From M30B53 sp964600785 (GTDB taxonomy: Bacteria; Planctomycetota; Planctomycetia; Pirellulales; UBA1268): a stretch of DNA of 32,967 bases. Where the stretch lies: positions 1 to 32,967 of the forward strand of contig CAZRKH010000120.1 in assembly GCA_964600785.1 (NCBI GenBank). Reading direction: 5' to 3'. Numbering within the stretch: the first letter of the stretch is position 1; each line of letters begins with the position of its first letter. Shown piece after piece: positions 24,802 through 32,764 of the stretch. The translations under genes and the position numbers were made by a program. The notes beneath the pieces were generated by a model. That model saw only the letters and a program-made list of their open reading frames with translations, ran no database searches and was not told the DNA's origin.

Positions 24802-26060
24802 CCTGGATTCTCCGTCGGCGGCTGCACACCCTTCGCGGGCCGTGACTCATCGATGATGTCAATCCACAGCCTGATGAAGCCCTCCGGTGGAATCACCTCG
24901 CGATAGCGCTCGAGCCGCGATCGCTCGGCTGCCGTGTCGACCGCATTTGCCGTGTCGACCGCATTGTTCTGCGACAGCGATTCTCTCGACGCCGCCGATG
25001 CCGCAGCCGGCATCTCCCGCGTTGCGGCCAACTGACGGGCCGGGTCGGCGCCGAGCTCAGGCGGCTTATCGGTGGCCTTCTCGGCCTCGGCGGCCTCTTC
25101 GGCCCGGGCATCGGCGACCGCCAGCACACCCTCCGCCGCAGGTCCACGGCTTTCCAGGCGGACCGCCGCGTTCGGGGAGAGCGTTCCCTGCTCGAGCACC
25201 ACACTGCCGCTGGAGACTGCCAGGCTTTCAAGCAGGCGATCGACCGCCGCGGCCCTGCCGAGGCAGCCGATCCGCTCGACCACGGCAGCTGCGTCATCCG
25301 GCTCAGCCACATCGGACGCCTTCCGGCGGGCGTTCATCTCGGGCCTGCCGCGGCGAAGTTCGTCGCGGTCCAGCCGCACCCGGCTCGAAGCGAGCAGCTC
25401 CTCGAACCGCTGCCTTCCCTCGTCATCGCGAAGCCGGACGGTGACCCGCAGCACGCCCGGTGGCGACCGCTCCGGCGTGATCTCGATGCCGCGGGCAAGC
25501 ATCCTCGCCGCGATCGCGTCGGGGTCGATCTCATTGACTCCCACGAGGGCCTCGGGCACCCGGGCGTCGGCGCGGTCGGGAACCGCCTGGGCCAGTTCCG
25601 GTCCCGGCTCCCAAGGCTTGTTGATCACCACTGCCACAAGCACACCTGCCGCGAGGGCGGCGGCCAAGGCCGTGGCCAGCCACGCTGAGGGGCGGTGTTG
25701 GGTCGGAGTCGCGTCAGCGACCGGCGAAGCACCGATCTCGTCGCGGGCCTCGGCCCGCTCCTGCTCGATCCGCTCACGTTCGAGCCGCTGCCACTCCTCA
25801 TCCACGGCCGGGTCGACCGCCACGTTTGCGTCGGCTGACAGGGCGGCGACCGCGGCGGTGACCGCGTCCACAAAGGCAGGATCGGCCGGCGGCGGCGACG
25901 AGGCCGAAGCGAGCAGGCGGCGAACGCCCCGCAGTTCATCCACAACCGCCGCGAGACGGGGATCAGAACGCACAGCGGCGGCAAGCTCCTCAGCCTCGTC
26001 GGCTGGCAGCCTTCCATCGAGCCACTCACTGAGCCTCGGTTCCTCCGGGTCGACGGCCAT
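24798..26060 (-). CDS. Membrane anti-sigma factor-like protein
   Basis: A 420-aa single-pass protein, assigned mainly from context and N-terminus. Residues 1-50 (PRLSEWLDGRLPADEAEELAAAV...) match the anti-sigma helical domain that grips ECF sigma factors; the zinc-binding His/Cys residues of the ZAS type are absent. A coiled Glu/Arg-rich stretch (88-110) leads to one membrane segment at 126-146 (WLATALAAALAAGVLVAVVI). The outer part (150-420) is large, with an ARGIEITPERSPPGVLRVTVRL segment resembling a small alpha/beta domain and a low-complexity Ala/Glu region around 330-370; its sensory ligand is unknown. It lies 118 bases after the sigma gene in the same direction, and overlaps the CDGSH gene. 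Confidence 0.8.
   Translation of the reverse strand: MAVDPEEPRLSEWLDGRLPADEAEELAAAVRSDPRLAAVVDELRGVRRLLASASSPPPADPAFVDAVTAAVAALSADANVAVDPAVDEEWQRLERERIEQERAEARDEIGASPVADATPTQHRPSAWLATALAAALAAGVLVAVVINKPWEPGPELAQAVPDRADARVPEALVGVNEIDPDAIAARMLARGIEITPERSPPGVLRVTVRLRDDEGRQRFEELLASSRVRLDRDELRRGRPEMNARRKASDVAEPDDAAAVVERIGCLGRAAAVDRLLESLAVSSGSVVLEQGTLSPNAAVRLESRGPAAEGVLAVADARAEEAAEAEKATDKPPELGADPARQLAATREMPAAASAASRESLSQNNAVDTANAVDTAAERSRLERYREVIPPEGFIRLWIDIIDESRPAKGVQPPTENPG
24930..24965. repeat. Perfect 18-base tandem duplication in the anti-sigma gene
   Basis: Two identical adjacent 18-base units (24930-24947 and 24948-24965) encode NAVDTA twice near the end of the protein. Length is a multiple of three, so the frame is kept. 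Most likely a recent slippage or duplication event, and possibly variable between strains. Confidence 0.85.
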
Positions 26061-26091
26061 TTCCTGTCTCTGCTCTCGGTGTGCTTCTGGA

Positions 26092-26115
26092 TTCAGGGTT
26101 CAGTCTTCAGGGTTC
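26092..26115. repeat. Short direct repeat TTCAGGGTTC upstream of the anti-sigma gene
   Basis: TTCAGGGTTC occurs at 26092-26101 and again at 26106-26115, four bases apart, in a local T-rich patch between the sigma stop and the anti-sigma start (26061-26178). It may be a two-site operator or a low-complexity remnant; nothing decides between them. Confidence 0.4.
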
Positions 26116-26178
26116 TGGGACTGTCTGTCAGGTGCTGTGGGTGACGAACCGTGTTTCACGATCTGGGAACTGCGGGCC

Positions 26179-26736
26179 TCAGGTCGCCTCGGCCTCAAGC
26201 AGCGGGCGGAGCCGCTCGCGAAGTTCCAGCCGACCGCGGTGCAGCCGGCTGCGAACCGTACCGACGGGAATGCCGAGCGTTTCGGCGATCTGTTCGTAAC
26301 TTGCATCCTCCATGTCGGCCAGGATCACGACCGCCCGGAACCGCTCGTCGAGCCCGCCGAGGGCCTCTCGGATCACACGCTGGAGATCGGCCTGCTCGAG
26401 CCCCGCCGACACGCTCGGCCCGGAGTCGGCCTGCTCGGCTACCGCCGCGAGGGACGCGGTCGGCCGCGACCGCCGCAGGGCCGAGGCGGCGCGATTGCAG
26501 GCGATGCGATACAGCCATGTCGAGAATCGACTCTCCCGGCGAAACGAGGCCAGCCCGCGGTAGGCGGCAACAAATGTCTCCTGGGCCAGATCGCGGGCAC
26601 GTTCCTCGCAGCCGAGCATCCGCCCGAGCAGCCCGCGGATGCGGGCCTCATGGCGGGCCACCAATGCCGCAAAGGCTTCCTGGTCGCCCTCGAGCACTCG
26701 GCCGATCAGTTCGTTGTCCTGCTCGCTGTCCTGCAC
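26179..26736 (-). CDS. ECF-type RNA polymerase sigma factor
   Basis: A 185-aa sigma-70 family factor of the extracytoplasmic-function, RpoE-like type. Region 2 (about residues 20-88) shows DLAQETFVAAYRGLASFR and FSTWLYRIACNRA, the -10 recognition and core-binding helices; region 4 (about 117-175) has the helix-turn-helix YEQIAETLGIPVGTVRSRLHRGR. Regions 1.1 and 3 are absent, as expected for ECF factors. Start GTG at 26736; the ribosome site is weak. It is followed by the membrane anti-sigma factor and CDGSH genes, so it probably responds to envelope or redox stress and may drive the RND exporter; these targets are inference. It lies 47 bases downstream of lgt. Confidence 0.95.
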   Translation of the reverse strand: MQDSEQDNELIGRVLEGDQEAFAALVARHEARIRGLLGRMLGCEERARDLAQETFVAAYRGLASFRRESRFSTWLYRIACNRAASALRRSRPTASLAAVAEQADSGPSVSAGLEQADLQRVIREALGGLDERFRAVVILADMEDASYEQIAETLGIPVGTVRSRLHRGRLELRERLRPLLEAEAT

Positions 26737-26783
26737 GTTGGACGCCTCGGGAGGCTTGATGGTTCCCGCGAATGACTGCTCGC

Positions 26784-27872
26784 CTATCCCAAGTCTTCGC
26801 CCACCGGGGAGCCACTGTCAAAGGAGCCCCGCGTGGTTCGCCTGAGAATCCATACCCAGAGCCCCGCCGCCACCACCAACAGCCCCACCGAGATCAGCTG
26901 CGAGATCGACAGCGGGGTGCCCAGGGCCGGCGGCTCGTCGACCCGGATCGCCTCCTGCAGGATTCGGGAGATCGGGTGCAGCGTGAGCACCATGGCAAAC
27001 ACCGCCCCATCGCGACGGAACACCGGCGTGGCGGCCGAGGCCAGCCAGGCGAGCAGGCCCGCATCGATCGCGGCGTAGATCTGCACCGGGTGCACCGGCA
27101 GGCTGCGGGCAGCCGAGGCGAGCGGCTGCGAGGCGGGCACGCCGGGAAGCAGGCCACGTTCGACCTGGTCGAGCCACGGCGGGCTGCCGGGTGGAAAGCT
27201 GACCGCCCAGGGGAGGTCGCAGCGGCCCCCGAAGCAGCAGCCGTTGAAGAAGCAGCCCACCCGTCCGATCGCCAGGCCGACCAGCAGTCCAGGAGCGATG
27301 CAGTCGGCCAGCCGCAACAGGTCGAGCCGACGCCGACGTGCAAACAGCAAGGTGGCGACCGCCGCGGTGGGGATCGCCCCGAAGACAACCAGCCCCCCGG
27401 CGGCCACGTTGACGACCCCCAGGAGCGTCTCGGCCGGTGAGAGCCCGGGCCGAAAAAACTGGTCATGGTATTCGATCACGTAGAAGAGCCTGGCCCCCGC
27501 CAGTCCCCAAAGAAAGACTTCGGTGGCCAGTGAGAGGATCGTGTCGGCGTCGAAGCCCATCCGTCGGCCGCGATGGATCGAGAGCCAGGTTCCGCAGGAG
27601 GCCGCGAGCAGGAGCATCACTCCATACCCGCGAACCGGCACGCCAGCACCGTCGTCAAGGGCGGGCAGAACCCAGAGAATCACCGCCCCCACCAGCACCA
27701 GCGGGAGGCCGAGCGTGCGGACCGCCGCAGCCGGCGAATGCCGCCAGGCCGACCAGGCAAACGCCCCGCCACCGACGAGGGCCCAGACCGCAAGCAGCAG
27801 GCCCCAGCCAAACAGGGGCACGCCTGCATCGCCGCCGATCCGCGAGGGAATATGAAAAAGGGTGGTCAGCAT
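26784..27872 (-). CDS. lgt: Prolipoprotein diacylglyceryl transferase
   Basis: A 362-aa integral membrane enzyme that transfers diacylglycerol to the lipobox cysteine of prolipoproteins. Seen: VRGYGVMLLLA at residues 80-90, the GARLFYVIEYHDQFF segment at 126-140, the Lgt signature AIGRVGCFFNGCCFGG at 201-216, HPVQIYAA at 261-268 and HPISRILQEAIRVDE at 299-313 with the conserved arginines. About 70 residues longer than the E. coli enzyme because of an N-terminal block with extra membrane segments before the YG motif. ATG at 27872 is chosen over a TTG at 27887. It follows panC by 27 bases. Confidence 0.94.
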   Translation of the reverse strand: MLTTLFHIPSRIGGDAGVPLFGWGLLLAVWALVGGGAFAWSAWRHSPAAAVRTLGLPLVLVGAVILWVLPALDDGAGVPVRGYGVMLLLAASCGTWLSIHRGRRMGFDADTILSLATEVFLWGLAGARLFYVIEYHDQFFRPGLSPAETLLGVVNVAAGGLVVFGAIPTAAVATLLFARRRRLDLLRLADCIAPGLLVGLAIGRVGCFFNGCCFGGRCDLPWAVSFPPGSPPWLDQVERGLLPGVPASQPLASAARSLPVHPVQIYAAIDAGLLAWLASAATPVFRRDGAVFAMVLTLHPISRILQEAIRVDEPPALGTPLSISQLISVGLLVVAAGLWVWILRRTTRGSFDSGSPVGEDLG

Positions 27873-27899
27873 CAGCCTGCCGGGCAAACGCAGGGAAAC

Positions 27900-28754
27900 T
27901 CAATCAAGCATGCAGTTGTCGAGCAGCCGGGTCGAGCCCACACGACCCGCGACCAAGGCAATCGCGGGAATGCCGCGAACCGCGTCGGCGGCGAGTGGCT
28001 CGAGCGACTCAGGATCGACGAGGGCCGCGTAGTCGACCACGACGTCGGCAGCCTCGAGCCGCCGGCGGAGTTCGGCCTCGATGGCCGCCGCCCGGCTGCC
28101 GGCCCGCCAGGCTGCCTCCGCCGCGGCGAGGCCGGCCGAGAGGGCCGTCGCACGCCGGCGTTCATCGGGCGAGAGATAGGCGTTGCGGGAACTCATCGCC
28201 AGCCCGTCCGGTTCGCGGATCGTCGGGCAGACCACGATCTCCACCGGCAGGGCAAGGTCTCGCACCATCCGCCGCACGACGACCGTCTGCTGCCAGTCCT
28301 TGGCCCCAAAGTAGGCCCGCTGGGCGGGGACCATCGCCAAGAGTCGGCTGACGACCGTGGCCACACCCTCGAAGTGCCCTGGCCGATGCTCGCCCTCCCA
28401 GCGAACCGCCGGGCCTTCCACGACGACCCGCGTGGCGTCGCCCGGCGGATAGATCGACTCGACCTCCGGCATGAAAACCCAGCTCGCTTCGGCCTCGGCA
28501 AGCAGGCGGCAGTCAGCCTCCGCTGAACGGGGATAGCGGTCGAAGTCTTCCCCGGGGCCAAACTGCGAGGGATTGACGAAGATCGAAACGGCCACCTCGT
28601 CGCAGGCTTCCGCCGCCGCCCGGGTCAGGCTTGCATGGCCCGCGTGCAAGCCGCCCATTGTCGGCACGAAGCCGACCAGCCGTCCCTGCCGCCGGGCCTC
28701 CTCGACGAGCTGCCGCATCGCTTGGGGCCGACGTTCGATCCGGATTTCTCGCAA
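27900..28754 (-). CDS. panC: Pantothenate synthetase
   Basis: A 284-aa enzyme that joins pantoate and beta-alanine with ATP, a step toward coenzyme A. The HIGH-type nucleotidyl motif is PTMGGLHAGH at residues 31-40 (H37, H40); FVNPSQFGPGEDFDRYPR at 59-76; YFGAKDWQQ at 148-156; and the PTIREPDGLAMSSRN segment at 177-191 contains the KMSKS-equivalent. All catalytic residues look normal. Start TTG at 28754, two bases after the folK fusion stop; it is the only nearby start giving a complete N-terminal strand. C-terminus GSTRLLDNCMLD is typical. Confidence 0.96.
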   Translation of the reverse strand: MREIRIERRPQAMRQLVEEARRQGRLVGFVPTMGGLHAGHASLTRAAAEACDEVAVSIFVNPSQFGPGEDFDRYPRSAEADCRLLAEAEASWVFMPEVESIYPPGDATRVVVEGPAVRWEGEHRPGHFEGVATVVSRLLAMVPAQRAYFGAKDWQQTVVVRRMVRDLALPVEIVVCPTIREPDGLAMSSRNAYLSPDERRRATALSAGLAAAEAAWRAGSRAAAIEAELRRRLEAADVVVDYAALVDPESLEPLAADAVRGIPAIALVAGRVGSTRLLDNCMLD

Positions 28755-28756
28755 CG

Positions 28757-29977
28757 CTACCCCATCGCCTCGACGGCGGCCACCGCCTGCTCGGCCGCCT
28801 CGCCGATGTCGTCCGAGGGAATCCTTACCACGCCGCAGGGCATGCCGGCCCGCAGATTTGACGAGCCATCGCAGAGGCAGGCCACGAGCCGCTCCTGCAG
28901 CGTCGCCAGAAAGCGGGCGGCCGCCGCAACCGTCGCGTCGCTGGAGGACATGTCGACCGCCGGGCCTGGCGCCGGCTCGGCAACACGCCCGGAGAGATCG
29001 CGGCTGAAACGGCGTCGACCGAAATCGGTACCCGGCGACACAAATCGCTCGAGGTCGGCGAAGACGTCTGTGAATTCCGACCGTTGGCCGCTGCGGAAAC
29101 TGATGCGGTCGGCAAGCACGTCGCTCGGCGTTGTCAGCAGGACCACGACGTTGGGCTGCACAGTCGAGTCGGTCAGGCGACGGTAGCGGCCCTCGAGTTC
29201 CGTCACATCGTCCGCAGCAAGGGTCAGCTCAGCCATCGCCATCAGCGTGCCGATCCAATACTCCGCAATCGTGCCGTGGGGATCGGTTGGCCATCCTTCC
29301 CGCAGAATCGGCTGCGACCAGCCGTCGAGCGTGTCACAGAAATCGGCCAGCAGCCGGGCCGCACCGCGTGCTCCACCCTTCCCGGCGATTGGACTCAGCG
29401 ATGGCAGCGGACGGGGCGTGTGCAGCAGACGGCCGAGAGTGAAGTCGGCGATGGCGGCGGCGACCTCCGGAGCTCCGGCCCCCGGCACGCCGACGACGGC
29501 CACGTGCGGATGCCTCGGTGAGATGTTTTCCAGCAGGTCACCGACCGAGCAGCCTGCCACCGGATGCCGAAACTCCGCCGCGATCTCGACGCACGGCTCG
29601 AGCACGAAGCGGCGGGTCGACATTCGCGGGTGCGGTAGGACGAGTTCCTCGGAGTTGACCACCACGTCGCCGTAGAGGAGCAGGTCGAGGTCGATCGTGC
29701 GGGGACCCCAGCGAATCTCCCGCTGCCGCTCGAGCGTGTTCTCCACCGCCTTGAGCATGCCGAGCAGTTCATTGGGCCCGAGATCGGTCTCGAGCAGACA
29801 GGCGGCGTTGAGGAAGGGTGTCTGCCCGTTGGGGCCACCGACCGGGCGAAACTCGCGATACCGACTCGTGGCAAGGATGCGAACGCCCGGCATGAACCGC
29901 AGCAGTTCGACAGCTCGGTCGAGCAGTTCCCGGCGATTACCGAGATTCGAGCCACAACCCACAAGGCATCGTGCCAT
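28757..29977 (-). CDS. folK: FolK (HPPK) fused to a degenerate deoxynucleoside-kinase-like domain
   Basis: A 406-aa fusion. Residues 1-155 are 6-hydroxymethyl-7,8-dihydropterin pyrophosphokinase: GCGSNLGNRRELL at 8-20, the QTPFLNAAC strand at 52-60 and the RWGPRTIDLDLLLYGD signature at 89-104 with both Asp. Residues 157-370 follow the order of a deoxynucleoside-kinase fold (starting HVAVVGVPGAG; PNVVVLLTTPSDVLADRI near 275-292), as in folK-dNK fusions of some bacteria, but the P-loop reads GVPGAGAP (163-170): lysine and Ser/Thr are replaced by Ala and Pro. The second domain is probably not a kinase. ATG at 29977 is chosen; the upstream frame to 30202 is Arg/Gly-rich. panC starts two bases after the stop. 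Confidence 0.88.
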   Translation of the reverse strand: MARCLVGCGSNLGNRRELLDRAVELLRFMPGVRILATSRYREFRPVGGPNGQTPFLNAACLLETDLGPNELLGMLKAVENTLERQREIRWGPRTIDLDLLLYGDVVVNSEELVLPHPRMSTRRFVLEPCVEIAAEFRHPVAGCSVGDLLENISPRHPHVAVVGVPGAGAPEVAAAIADFTLGRLLHTPRPLPSLSPIAGKGGARGAARLLADFCDTLDGWSQPILREGWPTDPHGTIAEYWIGTLMAMAELTLAADDVTELEGRYRRLTDSTVQPNVVVLLTTPSDVLADRISFRSGQRSEFTDVFADLERFVSPGTDFGRRRFSRDLSGRVAEPAPGPAVDMSSSDATVAAAARFLATLQERLVACLCDGSSNLRAGMPCGVVRIPSDDIGEAAEQAVAAVEAMG

Positions 29978-30496
29978 GATCCATGCCGGAGGTTTGGAGA
30001 AACACCGCAGCCCGCATACCCGGCGAGCCACCTTTCCGCCGCCCGCAGTCGCACGGCGGCCCGCATCCGCCCTCCGGATTGTACCCGACGCCACCCCGCG
30101 AGGGCCACCTGCCGCAGGAACCGCAACGGGGGCGTGCAGGGAGGACGTTCGCAGCCCATCTCGGGGCACGCACCAAAAAAGCGGGGGGGACATCCAGGCC
30201 ACGACCTCAGATCGTCGACTATCGGTCCCTCAGTCGTCGCCCCCCAAAATCAGTCACACCTCCCACGGCCCGTGGGGGCCTCTTCTGGCGATTCGACTTC
30301 CACGAAAACGTCGTTTCCCTGACACTTCCGCAATGCCGTGTTCGAAAACCTTTGCCGCGAGCACCCGCGTTGATCGACAGGCACGATGCCGATGGGGTGG
30401 CATTCTGTGGAGGTCGACGATCTTGTCAAGCACGGTCGATGACGCGCGCGAGATTCGCGTTCGCGGATGGTTCGGCAACGCTTGCGGGAGGCCGCG
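29978..30496. other. Divergent non-coding region
   Basis: 519 bases without a gene, between folK (minus) and the CPBP gene (plus). It holds a TACAAT box for folK (separate entry), a perfect hairpin CCCACG-GCC-CGTGGG at 30262-30276 with no following T-tract, and short A-runs. No tRNA, small RNA or leader peptide was recognised. Confidence 0.5.
30078..30083 (-). promoter_or_regulatory. Possible folK -10 box
   Basis: Minus-strand TACAAT (five of six matches) in a GC-rich context, about 95 bases before the folK ATG. No convincing -35 at the usual distance. Confidence 0.3.
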
Positions 30497-31456
30497 ATGA
30501 ACCACTCACGAGACCGAGACGACGACATACCCCCTCACGGTGAAGTGCATGGAACGGATGGGGAATACCCGTTGGATTTCAACGACCTGCATGCCCGGGC
30601 TAGGCACGACCCACAGGCGTTCGACGAAGGCGTGCACGACGAGCCCTCGGTCGATCCGGATCTTCCATGGGACAGCAGCGATGTGGCAGCCGGCTCAGCA
30701 GCCGAAGTCTCCGCTGATGCAGCGATCTCCAGGGCCCCGGAAACCTACTGGACAGCCTCGCGAGCCCCGCTGGAGAGCCTGCTGTTCACGATGCCGCTGG
30801 TGCTCTTCTACGAGGCGGGCGTGCTCTATCTCGGCCGCGGAATGCCCCGAAACGGGGCCGACGTCTGGCTGCGAACCCTGCTCGACCGGCTCGGCTTCGG
30901 GGCCTACTTCCTGCTCCCGGCGGCCACCATCCTGGGCCTGCTCGCCTGGCATCACCTGCAGCACGACCGCTGGCGATTCAGCGGCCGTGTGCTCGTGGGC
31001 ATGGCGGTGGAATCACTCCTGCTCGCGACGCTCCTGATCGGCCTGGCAGGGCTGCAGCAGAGCCTCTGGCCGGAATCCTGGGCGGCCCCGCTCCGCTGTG
31101 AAATCCCGGCAGATCGCGACTTCGTGGTCGAAGCAGCACGCCGCATGGTGGGATTCTGCGGAGCGGGGCTCTACGAGGAGGTGCTCTTTCGGCTGCTGCT
31201 GCTGCCAACGCTGGCCTGGCTGCTGGGAAGGCTCGGATTCGCCCCTTCGCTGGCCTGGTTTGTGGGGGTGATCGCCTCGAGCCTGCTGTTCAGCGCCGCC
31301 CACTATGTCGGGCCGTTCGGTGAGCCGCTGGAGCTGTTCAGCTTCACCTTCCGCACGATCGCGGGCTGTTTTTTCGGATTGTTGTTCCTCGTTCGCGGCT
31401 TCGGAATCACCGCAGGCACCCATGCCGCCTACGACATGCTCGTCGGACTCGCCTGA
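30497..31456 (+). CDS. CPBP family intramembrane glutamic endopeptidase
   Basis: A 319-aa membrane protein. The first 88 residues are soluble, acidic and low in hydrophobicity. Membrane segments follow, starting near residue 92 (LESLLFTMPLVLFYEAGVLYL). The CPBP/Abi motifs are intact: E227-E228 and R232 in YEEVLFR, H269 in LLFSAAHYVG, and H309/D313 in GTHAAYD. The family includes CAAX-prenyl-protease relatives that cut within membranes; the substrate is unknown. ATG at 30497 has GGGAGG five bases before it. It is a second, separate CPBP domain in this window, besides the one fused to the ABC permease. Confidence 0.92.
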   Translation: MNHSRDRDDDIPPHGEVHGTDGEYPLDFNDLHARARHDPQAFDEGVHDEPSVDPDLPWDSSDVAAGSAAEVSADAAISRAPETYWTASRAPLESLLFTMPLVLFYEAGVLYLGRGMPRNGADVWLRTLLDRLGFGAYFLLPAATILGLLAWHHLQHDRWRFSGRVLVGMAVESLLLATLLIGLAGLQQSLWPESWAAPLRCEIPADRDFVVEAARRMVGFCGAGLYEEVLFRLLLLPTLAWLLGRLGFAPSLAWFVGVIASSLLFSAAHYVGPFGEPLELFSFTFRTIAGCFFGLLFLVRGFGITAGTHAAYDMLVGLA

Positions 31457-31604
31457 TCGGTGCTGCGAGGCCGCAACGCAACGGCGGACATGCTCCCCTT
31501 GCAAACGCCGTGCCCACCGAGAAAGCCATCACTTGCGGCCCACGGAAACGGGCTTTGCAGACGCTCGAACCAATTGCTCGCTTCCGTCGCCGAGTCATGG
31601 TTTT

Positions 31605-31610
31605 TATACT
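31605..31610 (+). promoter_or_regulatory. Possible -10 box for the DUF2617-response regulator pair
   Basis: TATACT (five of six matches) preceded by a T-run, in the 231-base gap after the CPBP gene and about 78 bases before the DUF2617 ATG. No good -35 is seen at 16-18 bases. Confidence 0.3.
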
Positions 31611-31687
31611 TCATCGATCGGCTGGCATCGCGATCGCGTGTCGAGCCGACTGCCGATTTCATCGCCGCATCTTCCGCAGGGAGCCCG

Positions 31688-32227
31688 ATGCTCAGCGCCC
31701 GACCCAAGGTCACCGAACTCGTCTTCCAGCTCTACGGTCGGAGCCTGCACCCGGAGCTTTTCGAGACGCACGCCTCCCGCACGATTGAACGCGGCGGCTA
31801 CCAGGCAACCGTATCGATCACCAGCGACGGCCACCTCGTCACCTGGCAGAAAGCGGGGCTCACGCTTACTGAGGTGGCGGCAAGCGTGACCCAGCCCCTC
31901 CCTCAGCGACGACGCCTGATCTCTCATCGGCTCGCCGGCGAGCGGAGCGACGGGCTGGAGTGCCGCGGTGGCGTGCACTACCAGATGAGCTTTCAGCTGG
32001 AGTCGGTGGAGCCGGAGGTCTTCTGGACGTTCCAGGAGGAGCTCTGCACCGACGGCGGCAGCCACGGCATGCTCCACCGCTTCAACGCCAGCGGCCGCAT
32101 GGCCCTCGGGGCGATCAGCTGGCTCAATATCGAGTGCCGATCCAAGAGTCTCTTCGTGCAGGCGTTCCACACCTTTCCCGACGATCTTGCGATCGTGAAG
32201 AGCCAATCGCTCTTCGAGGTCTCCTGA
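31688..32227 (+). CDS. DUF2617 family protein
   Basis: A 179-aa soluble protein resembling the DUF2617 family of planctomycetes and actinobacteria; function unknown. Seen: an N-terminal LVFQLYGRSLHPELFE segment, alternating strands through the middle, and the Phe/His-rich C-terminal ECRSKSLFVQAFHTFPDDLAIVKSQSLFE. No catalytic motif or membrane segment is evident. The frame is open back to 31460, but ATG at 31688 with AGGGAG four bases before it gives a compact start. A response regulator follows after 45 bases, and the pair may be co-transcribed. Confidence 0.72.
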   Translation: MLSARPKVTELVFQLYGRSLHPELFETHASRTIERGGYQATVSITSDGHLVTWQKAGLTLTEVAASVTQPLPQRRRLISHRLAGERSDGLECRGGVHYQMSFQLESVEPEVFWTFQEELCTDGGSHGMLHRFNASGRMALGAISWLNIECRSKSLFVQAFHTFPDDLAIVKSQSLFEVS

Positions 32228-32272
32228 GCCGAGACGGCCGGTGAGTTTTCCCGACGGAGCCCCTCCTCCCGC

Positions 32273-32764
32273 ATGCCATCACCAGAAACCTCCCCCGCGG
32301 CCGCGACCGGCTCGGGGCAACGCAGCCGGGTGCTGATCGCCGACGACAACGAGCCAAACCGCGAGCTGCTCGAGGCCTACCTCGCCGACGTCGACTGCGA
32401 GATTGCCACGGCGGTCGATGGCCTCGACACGCTGGAAAAGGTCGAAGCCTTCCGGCCCGACGTGATCCTGCTCGACGTGATGATGCCAAAGCTCTCCGGC
32501 TTCGAGGTCTGCGACCGGCTGAAGTCCGATCCGGCCACCAGCCCGATCATGGTGTTGATGGTGACGGCCCTCGGTGAGCTCGGCGATATCGAGCGAGCGG
32601 TGGAGTCGGGGACCGACGACTTTCTCTCCAAGCCGGTCAACAAGGTGGAGCTGGTGAAGCGTGTGGAGAACATGCTCAGACTGCGGCATGTGAGTGACGA
32701 ACTCGAGCGGCTCCGCAGTTACATCAGCACGATGGACGACGACCAGCCGCCACGCTCCGCCTAG
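32273..32764 (+). CDS. Single-domain response regulator
   Basis: A 163-aa protein consisting of a receiver domain only. The phosphoacceptor site is D68 in ILLDVMMPK, the acidic pair is D24-D25 in LIADDN, the switch threonine is T98 and the conserved lysine is K120 in SKPVN. A 17-residue Ser/Ala/Pro-rich lead and a charged C-terminal helix (RHVSDELERLRSYI) follow no known output domain, so it acts by protein contact, like CheY or PilG-type receivers. No histidine kinase is in the window. ATG at 32273. Its TAG stop lies in an inverted repeat. Confidence 0.93.
   Translation: MPSPETSPAAATGSGQRSRVLIADDNEPNRELLEAYLADVDCEIATAVDGLDTLEKVEAFRPDVILLDVMMPKLSGFEVCDRLKSDPATSPIMVLMVTALGELGDIERAVESGTDDFLSKPVNKVELVKRVENMLRLRHVSDELERLRSYISTMDDDQPPRSA

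Noticed and set aside
30340..30350. GTTCGAAAACC, resembling a tRNA T-loop
   Set aside because: No matching acceptor, D or anticodon stems can be drawn around it.
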